Below, piece after piece: positions 45,193-51,964 of a stretch of 64,000 bases of DNA (within the stretch, counting starts at the first letter, position 1; every line of letters starts with the position of its first letter). Source of the DNA: Winogradskyella thalassocola (GTDB lineage Bacteria > Bacteroidota > Bacteroidia > Flavobacteriales > Flavobacteriaceae); the NCBI RefSeq assembly GCF_900099995.1, contig NZ_FNCZ01000001.1, positions 558,001-622,000 on the forward strand, read 5' to 3'. The notes below the pieces were generated by a model. The model made no database searches. It was given only the letters and a program-made list of their open reading frames with translations, and was not told the origin of the DNA. The position numbers and the translations under genes are program-made.

Positions 45193-45681
45193 TTATAAAC
45201 CGCAAAGAATACTTCCCATTACGGTCAATGTAACAATCCAATACCCAGCATTTATAGCGATATATTTTGTGCTTTTTCGTTCAAATAAAGCAATGGTTCC
45301 AATAATTGGAAGTGCCCCAAGAATCCCAAACATAGCTCCGTGTAAGGCACCGTGCTTAAATGTTCTAAATGTATTTCCATAATCGGCCATAAACGCTTCA
45401 TAAGATGGTTTTGCCAATTCTGGCTCTCCTCCTACCATGCTTAAAGCTCCCCATTGATGGTTGGTAAATTGTATTAATAAAAAACTCAGCATAGCAGCAA
45501 ACACTAATGCTAAGCCAAAAATAATTGCAATATTTCCACTTTTTATGCGCTCTTCTGTCATTCCAGATTCTCGCATCCAAGCCATTCCAAAGCCAAATTT
45601 AGGATTGTACCATAACGCTCCAATACATAAAGCAGCGACAGCAGCAATGGGAATGGCAATAAAGTTAATTGGTAATTCCAT
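45193..45681 (-). CDS. DUF1761 family membrane protein
   Basis: 162 residues with four membrane helices (about 8-25, 50-70, 105-125, 138-158). The first helix carries ALCIGALWYNPKFGFGMAWM, the signature of DUF1761, a family of unknown function. The gene stands alone between two terminators. Confidence 0.85.
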   Translation of the reverse strand: MELPINFIAIPIAAVAALCIGALWYNPKFGFGMAWMRESGMTEERIKSGNIAIIFGLALVFAAMLSFLLIQFTNHQWGALSMVGGEPELAKPSYEAFMADYGNTFRTFKHGALHGAMFGILGALPIIGTIALFERKSTKYIAINAGYWIVTLTVMGSILCGL

Positions 45682-45718
45682 AGTATAGTGAGATTAATTA
45701 GTTGTTTTAAATGTACAA

Positions 45719-45751
45719 AAAAACCTCATAACTATTGATTATGAGGTTTTT
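45719..45751. terminator. Terminator
   Basis: AAAAACCTCATA and TATGAGGTTTTT form a 12-bp perfect stem with a 9-base loop and T run, ending minus-strand transcripts from glnS and the decayed frame at 45774. Confidence 0.88.
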
Positions 45752-45773
45752 AATATATTTATGACGCTATACT

Positions 45774-45976
45774 TTAGTGCTCTTCTTTGTATTTATCTCG
45801 AATTTCCTTTAACTCATTAAGGTAATTTTCTAAATCTGAAGTATCTAAACTAGCGCTTTCATTGGAACCATGAGGTAATGTACTTCTGGTTTCACTTAAC
45901 TATTTTTGACGTCCTAGATAATGCTTTTCTATATCTCTCTTTACTATAGAGATTTCTGTGGATATTTTTGCGATTT
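45774..45976 (-). pseudogene. Decayed small coding region
   Basis: Minus-strand frame with a protein-like C-terminus, DLENYLNELKEIRDKYKEEH, before a TAA, and an upstream part AKISTEISIVKRDIEKHYLGRQK in the same frame, interrupted by one TAG near 45901. No ATG is available to restart the 3' part. The charged helical text suggests the remnant of a coiled-coil protein. It lies between glnS and a terminator. Confidence 0.4.
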
Positions 45977-46040
45977 ATTGATAATTACTTGGCTTTAACT
46001 AAAGTTAAATATTTATAAATTCAATACGTGTCAAAACTTA

Positions 46041-48050
46041 CTAAATCCCAGAAGCTTCAGCCACTAATACGTCATTTTTATCTTCCTTAGCCTTCTCAAT
46101 AAACACATTAATAGCATCATTTCTTTCTAAGCCATTTTTAAGCATCACTTTCAACGCAATTAAAGTTGCGATACGAGTACCTGCTTTTTTTACAGCTGTG
46201 CCAAATAAAGGCTCTAATTCATCGTAACTAACATCTTTAGCAAGCACTTCTATTTCAGCTTTAGCTTTTAGTTGTTTTTCTTCAGCTAAGTTGGTGTATT
46301 TCTTCCCTAATTGCTGAATAACACTTATAGCAGAACGCTTTTGTAAATTTGGTTTTGGTTTGTTTTGATTTTCATTAGTCTGGGGTTTTGGCTTTTGCTT
46401 TGCCCAACTATCTCTTAAGCCAACTGTTTTATTAAATACTAATTTTTCAGCTGTGGAATCATCATCCACATTAAAATAGCCTAAGCGTTGAAATTGAAAC
46501 TGCTCCCCTACTTCAACATCTGCCAAACTCGGTTCTAAATACCCTGTTTTAAGCGTTAAAGATTTCGGGTTTACGTATTCCATAAAATCTTTGTCCTTAT
46601 CGCTATCTGGCGATTCGTGCATAAACAAACGATCATATTCTCTAATTTCGGCAGTAATAGCATGTTTTATAGACACCCAATGCAGTGTTCCTTTTACTTT
46701 TTTAGAGGTGTCTTCATCATAGGTACAATGGATTTCTGTTATCTCTCCATTGACGCCTTTTACAACACTATTGGCTTTAATGATATAGGCATTTTTTAAA
46801 CGGACTTCGCCTCCAAGTTGTAATCTAAAAAACTTAGCTCCTGCTTCCTCTTTAAAATCCTCTTTTTCAATATAAATTTCTCTAGAAAAAGGTACTTTTC
46901 TAAAGCCTGCAGAATCATCTTCCTGATTATTTTCAGCTTCTAACCATTCCTCCTTGTCTTCAGGGTAATTAGTAATCACCACTTTTACCGGATCTAAAAC
47001 GGCCATCACACGATTGGCTGATTTGTTTAAATCTTCACGAATACAGAATTCTAAAAGTGACACATCAATGACGTTTTCGCGTTTAGCAACTCCTACTTTA
47101 TCAATAAACTTTCTTATAGAATTTGGTGTATAACCACGGCGACGTAAGCCAGAAATCGTAGGCATACGTGGATCATTCCAACCAGAAACAATTCCTTCTT
47201 CAACCAAACGTAATAGCTTACGCTTGCTCATTATGGTGTAACTAAGGTTAAGACGTGCAAATTCGCGTTGTTTAGGTGGCATCGGTAATGCTTCCTTAGC
47301 ATAATCATATACATGATCTCTAAACCAATTATAAAGCTCTCTATGTGGTTTAAACTCTAATGAACATAAACTGTGCGACACTTGTTCTATATAATCACTT
47401 TCACCATGCGTCCAATCGTACATCGGGTAAATACACCAATCGGTACCTGTTCTATGGTGTTCGGTATGCATAATACGATACATCATAGGATCTCGCATGA
47501 GCATATTTGGACTTTCCATATCAATTTTAGCACGTAAAATATGTGTGCCAGCTGGGAATTCTCCAGCTTTCATACGTTGGAATAAATCTAAATTTTCTTC
47601 CACACTTCTATTTCTATACGGACTATTAGTACCTACTTGAGTTGGTGTTCCTTTTTGTTGTGCAATTTCTTCAGACGTTTGGCTATCGACATAAGCTTTT
47701 CCATCTTTTATCATTTGAACTGCCCAATCATACAACTTCTGAAAATAATCAGACGAATACAATTCATTTGCCCATTGGTAACCTAACCAAGCAATATCTT
47801 TTTTTATAGCGTCTACATACTCCTGCTCTTCTTTTGCAGGATTTGTATCGTCGAATCTTAAATTTACGGGTGCATTATACGTTTCTCCCAACCCGAAACT
47901 AATACCAATAGCTTTGGTATGACCAATGTGTAAATACCCATTTGGCTCCGGTGGAAAACGAAAGCGAAGTTTATCTTTTGATAAACCACTAGCTAAATCT
48001 TCTTCTATAATATGCTCAATAAAATTGAGTGCTTTTTTTTCTTCTGACAT
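46041..48050 (-). CDS. glnS: Glutaminyl-tRNA synthetase with C-terminal extension
   Basis: 669 residues against about 554 in E. coli. Class I signature PEPNGYLHIGHTKAI at 34-48 (HIGH at 41-44) and MSKRKLL near 273 are conserved, as are FDDTNPAKEE and the anticodon-binding part (KLVFNKTVGLRDSWAK). The extra 110 residues after about 558 form a charged linker (KPKPQTNENQNKPKPN) and a helical domain with LGKKYTNLAEEKQLKAKAE and LIALKVMLKNGLE, whose role I cannot name. It charges tRNA-Gln. Confidence 0.96.
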   Translation of the reverse strand: MSEEKKALNFIEHIIEEDLASGLSKDKLRFRFPPEPNGYLHIGHTKAIGISFGLGETYNAPVNLRFDDTNPAKEEQEYVDAIKKDIAWLGYQWANELYSSDYFQKLYDWAVQMIKDGKAYVDSQTSEEIAQQKGTPTQVGTNSPYRNRSVEENLDLFQRMKAGEFPAGTHILRAKIDMESPNMLMRDPMMYRIMHTEHHRTGTDWCIYPMYDWTHGESDYIEQVSHSLCSLEFKPHRELYNWFRDHVYDYAKEALPMPPKQREFARLNLSYTIMSKRKLLRLVEEGIVSGWNDPRMPTISGLRRRGYTPNSIRKFIDKVGVAKRENVIDVSLLEFCIREDLNKSANRVMAVLDPVKVVITNYPEDKEEWLEAENNQEDDSAGFRKVPFSREIYIEKEDFKEEAGAKFFRLQLGGEVRLKNAYIIKANSVVKGVNGEITEIHCTYDEDTSKKVKGTLHWVSIKHAITAEIREYDRLFMHESPDSDKDKDFMEYVNPKSLTLKTGYLEPSLADVEVGEQFQFQRLGYFNVDDDSTAEKLVFNKTVGLRDSWAKQKPKPQTNENQNKPKPNLQKRSAISVIQQLGKKYTNLAEEKQLKAKAEIEVLAKDVSYDELEPLFGTAVKKAGTRIATLIALKVMLKNGLERNDAINVFIEKAKEDKNDVLVAEASGI

Positions 48051-48205
48051 GTTTTAGGTGTTAGCTGTTAGGTATTAGCTGTCAGGTAAAATCCTTATAC
48101 AGCTACAATTCTCAACATCATTATTCCAGGTGGTAAAATTAAACAAATTGTAACATTTATTTACTTTTTTAGTCTGATAGTATAAATCAATAACCGAATA
48201 CTGAA

Positions 48206-48406
48206 ATGAATTATAAATGTCCAAAATGCAATAATAACACTTGTACTGTCGATCAGATGCGAGCCACTGGTGGTACGTTTTCTAAAATCTTTGATATTCA
48301 GAATAAAAAATTTACATCAGTGACTTGTAAAAAGTGTACATATACTGAATTCTATAAAGCTAAAACTAGTGCTATTAGTAACATCTTTGATTTGTTTACG
48401 AGTTAG
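48206..48406 (+). CDS. Small zinc-ribbon protein
   Basis: 66 residues. Two cysteine pairs, CPKC at 5-8 and CKKC near 41-44 of the form CxxC, bracket a short beta segment and make a zinc ribbon. Likely nucleic-acid or protein binding. No specific family is assigned. Confidence 0.8.
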   Translation: MNYKCPKCNNNTCTVDQMRATGGTFSKIFDIQNKKFTSVTCKKCTYTEFYKAKTSAISNIFDLFTS

Positions 48407-48625
48407 AAAAGCGCAAAGACTCCTTCACTTTAAGAACCAAGAAAAAAAGACTTATTAGTGGTAACTGATGCTAATTCAGTTTTTATTTGAGTTTTATCTT
48501 TTACATAATTATTGTAAATGTCACTTTAACTTCGCTCAGTAACCAAAAACGAATACACTCAGTGAGCCATATTAATTAACTGAATTAAAATTCTATTAGA
48601 AATTCACTTTAAGATAACTTAATAT

Positions 48626-48633
48626 TATTTTTG
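48626..48633 (+). promoter_or_regulatory. -7 promoter box of folB
   Basis: TATTTTTG ends 4 bases before the folB ATG at 48638, the same spacing and CTTT linker as holB, again suggesting a leaderless transcript. Confidence 0.45.
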
Positions 48634-48637
48634 CTTT

Positions 48638-49000
48638 ATGGGAATAATAAAAGTTGAAAATATAAGAGTCTTTGCTAATCACGGCTGTTTAAAAGAAGAA
48701 ACAGCTATTGGTAGTGATTACCGTGTAGATATTGAAGTTAAGGCGAATTTACAAACCTCAGCAGCGTCTGATGAATTGAGTGATACTGTAGATTATGTAT
48801 TACTGAATAAAATTGTTAGAGAAGAAATGGCAAAACCTTCTAAGCTTTTAGAAACAGTTGCTAAACGTATTTTGAATCGTGTTTTTAATGAAGAAGCATT
48901 AATTACTAAAGCTACAGTTGCGGTTAGTAAAATTAATCCGCCAATTGGTGGTGATGTTGAGATGGTTACCATAAAAATGACCCAAAAGCGAAAAAAGTAG
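48638..49000 (+). CDS. folB: Dihydroneopterin aldolase
   Basis: 120 residues, the usual FolB size. VENIRVFANHGCLKEE with the conserved HGC, YRVDIEVKA, DTVDYVLLNKIV and LLETVAKRI are family marks, ending in the KINPPIGGDVEMVTI active-site loop. The enzyme converts dihydroneopterin to 6-hydroxymethyl-dihydropterin in folate synthesis. It stands just before tRNA-Cys. Confidence 0.93.
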   Translation: MGIIKVENIRVFANHGCLKEETAIGSDYRVDIEVKANLQTSAASDELSDTVDYVLLNKIVREEMAKPSKLLETVAKRILNRVFNEEALITKATVAVSKINPPIGGDVEMVTIKMTQKRKK

Positions 49001-49005
49001 TGCTA

Positions 49006-49038
49006 TTTAGGGTATAACGTATATAATTTTTATATTTG
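49006..49038 (+). promoter_or_regulatory. Promoter of tRNA-Cys
   Basis: TTTA, 21 bases, then TATATTTG. The -7 box is perfect, the -33 box has one change. The tRNA begins 56 bases after the box. Confidence 0.5.
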
Positions 49039-49094
49039 CGCTCTCGTTAAATTAAGTTTAAATTTATGAGATTCCTTTTTTCAAAGGAATAAAG

Positions 49095-49165
49095 GGTGTC
49101 GTGGCCGAGTGGCTAGGCAGTGGTCTGCAACACCATCTACAGCGGTTCGAATCCGCTCGACACCT
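49095..49165 (+). tRNA. tRNA-Cys (GCA)
   Basis: Cloverleaf complete: acceptor GGTGTCG (49095-49101) pairs with CGACACC (49158-49164), discriminator T at 49165. The anticodon loop CTGCAAC has GCA at 49127-49129. T arm AGCGG-TTCGAAT-CCGCT. CCA is not encoded. Confidence 0.96.
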
Positions 49166-49401
49166 CAAAAAGCTTCTAAGTTCTCTTAGAGGCTTTTTTT
49201 TATTTTTAAATTTTAATAAAATTTAGATTAATAGATACGCCGTTCGAATCCTAACGTTTTAATGACCTCAAAAAACCTTCTATTTACATTGAGGCTTTTT
49301 TATTTTCAAATTTTAAGAAAATTTAGATTAATTGATACGCGATTCGAATCCTATCCCTTTAGTGATCTCGAGAGAACTTCAAGCTATGTTGAGTTTTTTT
49401 C
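49146..49401 (+). repeat. Tandem array of decayed tRNA-Cys 3' ends
   Basis: T-loop word TTCGAATCC recurs at 49146, 49243 and 49343 (spacing 97 and 100). Each copy is followed by a degraded acceptor end, ACCTC or ATCTC, and a hairpin with a T run. The linker AAATTTTAAKAAAATTTAGATTA and GATACGC repeats exactly 100 bases apart. Only the first copy belongs to a whole tRNA. Confidence 0.75.
49167..49201 (+). terminator. Terminator of tRNA-Cys
   Basis: AAGCTTCTAAG and CTTAGAGGCTT form an 11-bp stem with one G-T pair, then a run of T. Confidence 0.8.
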
Positions 49402-49421
49402 GCATGAATCTTAACTCATTA

Positions 49422-49706
49422 TTATTCTATAACTCCTCTTCTATCTACTATAAAGTAATCAAAAATCAATAAAAGACTTAATAACAGCACACCAATTGTA
49501 AATAATAAAGCGCCATAAGGCCAATGTTGAATTTTAAAAAGTATTCCGAATACTAATGTAAAAATTGTTAATCCCATCAAAATATAGTAGACTGCTTTTA
49601 GAAATCTATTCTTCCTATATGATCTATTTTTAAAATACGAAATACCTTCTACATAAAACCAATAAATAAAGAGTATAAGCAGCAGTATTTCATAGATATA
49701 TGGCAC
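49422..49706 (-). CDS. Small membrane protein with FKIxHWP motif
   Basis: 94 residues with three membrane helices (about 3-18, 38-58, 64-84). The motif GILFKIQHWPYGALL at about 59-73 resembles the ALFKIMHWPGA signature of GldL, the T9SS/gliding motor protein. Family unknown. It follows an even smaller gene with the same motif (49716-49955) by 9 bases and probably forms one transcript with it. Confidence 0.6.
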   Translation of the reverse strand: MPYIYEILLLILFIYWFYVEGISYFKNRSYRKNRFLKAVYYILMGLTIFTLVFGILFKIQHWPYGALLFTIGVLLLSLLLIFDYFIVDRRGVIE

Positions 49707-49715
49707 ATAAAAAAG

Positions 49716-49955
49716 CTAGAATGCATTTGCTAAATAATTGAAAACCCATATTAAAATCATAGCCAATTTAGCATAATCTAAAATGGTTTTCTCTTTTTTG
49801 TAAACGAAGCGAATAGTATATAATATTCCGATTGAAATTCCACCAAGCAACATTAAATTATGTGCAAAAGGCCAATGCATAATCTTGAATAACGCTCCAA
49901 AAATTAAGACAATAATGGCTATTCGTAACGGAAAAGTTAAGATTTTAGAATTCAT
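49716..49955 (-). CDS. Small membrane protein with FKIMHWP motif
   Basis: 79 residues with two or three membrane helices. FGALFKIMHWPFAHNLMLLGG at about 19-39 matches the GldL core motif almost exactly, but the protein lacks the long C-terminal part of GldL. It begins 12 bases after the LysE-type gene stop and 9 bases before its neighbour. A membrane-motor or scaffold role is inference only. Confidence 0.6.
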   Translation of the reverse strand: MNSKILTFPLRIAIIVLIFGALFKIMHWPFAHNLMLLGGISIGILYTIRFVYKKEKTILDYAKLAMILIWVFNYLANAF

Positions 49956-49967
49956 TTGTTGACGTTA

Positions 49968-50651
49968 TTAATCAAGAGGATTAACATTTTCAATCTGTTC
50001 TATCCCTTTTTCATAAAGATCCGGGAATAAACCTTGACTTAATAGTATAACACCAAAAACTAAAATCACTAAGGCTACAATTTTTTTAGTTTTAAAAATA
50101 CGTCGTGGAGTGAGTTTACTTTTAAGTCGTTTTGCAGCTGCTATTTTAACCAAATCTGTTAAAAAATAAGCTATTAACATGGTTACAATAAAGATAGTTA
50201 CGCCGTTTTGAGACGTTGTAATGGAAGTTCCAATAACTATAAACCCTAACCAACCTAATAGTACACCTATATTAATAAAATTGAGTAGAAATCCTTTTAC
50301 AAAAAGTTTACCATAATCCTTTTTAGGCAATTCAATTCTATGATGTTCCCTTACAATAGATCGGAACGATTTAGAGGTTTTTATAAAACTGATTAATCCG
50401 TAAATAACTAGTAAAGTACCTCCAAAAACTAATAGTTTTGGATCGTCTTTTATTTTATCTAAAAGCGTATCTGTGCTTTTAAAAATAACTAAGATGAAAA
50501 CGATATCAGCGAAAATTACACCTAAATCAAATATAATGGCACTAGTAATGCCTTTGGTTACACTAGTTTCTAATAATACAAAAAAAACTGGTCCAATAGT
50601 AAAGGCTAATATTATTCCAAAGGGAATGGCTGTTAAGATATCGTCTAACAT
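49968..50651 (-). CDS. LysE/RhtB-family exporter
   Basis: 227 residues, six membrane helices. IPFGIILAFTIGPVFFVLLETS at the start and LINFINIGVLLGWLGFI are LysE/RhtB-family features; members export amino acids. The internal loop KTSKSFRSIVREHHR is basic. It is the first gene of the short run 49968-49422, with a -7 box at 50671-50678. Confidence 0.85.
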   Translation of the reverse strand: MLDDILTAIPFGIILAFTIGPVFFVLLETSVTKGITSAIIFDLGVIFADIVFILVIFKSTDTLLDKIKDDPKLLVFGGTLLVIYGLISFIKTSKSFRSIVREHHRIELPKKDYGKLFVKGFLLNFINIGVLLGWLGFIVIGTSITTSQNGVTIFIVTMLIAYFLTDLVKIAAAKRLKSKLTPRRIFKTKKIVALVILVFGVILLSQGLFPDLYEKGIEQIENVNPLD

Positions 50652-50670
50652 GTAAAACTTGCGGTTTACA

Positions 50671-50678
50671 CAAATGTA
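50671..50678 (-). promoter_or_regulatory. -7 promoter box of the LysE-type gene
   Basis: TACATTTG fits TAnnTTTG, 19 bases before the ATG at 50651. Confidence 0.4.
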
Positions 50679-50694
50679 AGAAACTCAACGGAAC

Positions 50695-51366
50695 TTACAT
50701 ACGTTTTATTTTACCACCAAGAATTGTACGTTCTTCAACTTCTTTTGGTTTGCCATAAATATAGACATTTCCACCTGCTTTAATTCTAGCATTGGCAGTT
50801 TCTGTAGCATGGACATAAGCTTCACCAGCTGCGTTAATACTAACGTCTGTCTTTTCGGTAATAAAATTTTCACCGTTAAAAACGCCACCAGTATAAATTG
50901 AAATATCTTGATTTTTAGAACTTCCGGTTGTATTAATAATACCTCCAGTAACGGCTCTAAAATTAGCATAAGTCGTTTCTAAATCGGCTGTAATCTCTGC
51001 TCCTTCTTGTACTCTTAAATCTATTTCGTATTGCTTTATCGTTTCCTTTACAGTCACTTTTGCACCTTCATTGGCATCTATTTCATCTACAGCAATAAAA
51101 TAAAGTAATACCACGGTATCGTCACCATCGTAACTTTCTCTAAGATTCATGCGTATTTTAAGCTTCCCATTGTTATTAACAACTTCAACATCATTTCTGT
51201 TTTTACCCGAAATAATGACTTTATTTTCATCAGAAGCCATCATTTTGAGATGAATTAAATCAAACACCTTTACCGTTGAAAATTCACCAACTTGTTTTTC
51301 AATACCATCTTGAGCATTGATAAATAAAGAGCAAACTAACGCTAATACTAAACCTATTTTTTTCAT
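50695..51366 (-). CDS. DUF2807 (head GIN) secreted protein
   Basis: 223 residues with a signal peptide (MKKIGLVLALVCSLFINAQ). The mature part is a beta-rich ladder (VKVFDLIHLKMMAS; DAYVHATETANARIKAGGNVYIYG) with DUF2807 head-GIN character, a domain of putative adhesins or surface beta-helix proteins. It is the last gene of the minus run 51911-50695, 9 bases after a small membrane protein gene. Confidence 0.78.
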   Translation of the reverse strand: MKKIGLVLALVCSLFINAQDGIEKQVGEFSTVKVFDLIHLKMMASDENKVIISGKNRNDVEVVNNNGKLKIRMNLRESYDGDDTVVLLYFIAVDEIDANEGAKVTVKETIKQYEIDLRVQEGAEITADLETTYANFRAVTGGIINTTGSSKNQDISIYTGGVFNGENFITEKTDVSINAAGEAYVHATETANARIKAGGNVYIYGKPKEVEERTILGGKIKRM

Positions 51367-51375
51367 AAAACATCC

Positions 51376-51612
51376 TTATTTTAAGGTAAATACTTTTTTC
51401 ATAAATAACCATTTTAACTGAATTTCGTCTCCAGATTGCTTTTTTACAACCCGTCTTTGAGGAGTTAAAATAATGGTGAATACAGCAGATAATACTGCTA
51501 ATACCATTTGATTAATATCTACAAAAATAGCTTGAATACTAAATCTGATAATCACATAAATAACGGCAAATATTAAAAAAACGTATATACCAGCTTTTGT
51601 ACTTGTCTTCAT
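51376..51612 (-). CDS. Small membrane protein
   Basis: 78 residues with two membrane helices (about 9-26 and 32-50) and a positively charged tail. No family recognised. It overlaps the upstream YbjQ-like gene by 1 base, so the two are coupled. Confidence 0.65.
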   Translation of the reverse strand: MKTSTKAGIYVFLIFAVIYVIIRFSIQAIFVDINQMVLAVLSAVFTIILTPQRRVVKKQSGDEIQLKWLFMKKVFTLK

Positions 51613-51911
51613 TAAACGGCAACTTTTACTGCAGTTCCTGTTACAGAAACCATTGCATAATTAGAGGTTGTTAACTCAATTTCTACTTTAATACCCACAA
51701 CGGCATTTGCGTTAAGCTTAGCTGCGTTATCTTGTAACGTTTGAAACGCTTCTTCTTTTACAGTCTCAATACTAACTTGTAATTTGTTGTAATATTTAGA
51801 CATACTAAATCCCATGGCAATAGCTTGCTTGTTTATGGCAACACCTGTTACAATACCTAAATAATCTATGATATTATGGTTTTCTATAGAATTGGTCGTG
51901 GTAAGAATCAT
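51612..51911 (-). CDS. YbjQ/UPF0145-like protein
   Basis: 99 residues. The N-terminus MILTTTNSIENHNIIDYLGIVTGVA and the C-terminal NANAVVGIKVEIELT are typical of the YbjQ family of small, pentameric proteins of unknown function. It is the first gene of a small run with the membrane protein and DUF2807 genes. Confidence 0.88.
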   Translation of the reverse strand: MILTTTNSIENHNIIDYLGIVTGVAINKQAIAMGFSMSKYYNKLQVSIETVKEEAFQTLQDNAAKLNANAVVGIKVEIELTTSNYAMVSVTGTAVKVAV

Positions 51912-51964
51912 CTATTAAAAATTTATTTATAAGGTTTTTTTAGGTCGAAATGTTACAGAACTAT

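Noticed and set aside
48051..48110. Short repeated words TTAGCTGT and TTAGGT before glnS
   Set aside because: Too short and imperfect to call a repeat element.
49201..49380. Two more tRNA genes after tRNA-Cys
   Set aside because: Only T-loop-like and acceptor-tail pieces exist; no anticodon arm or 5' acceptor half can be paired.
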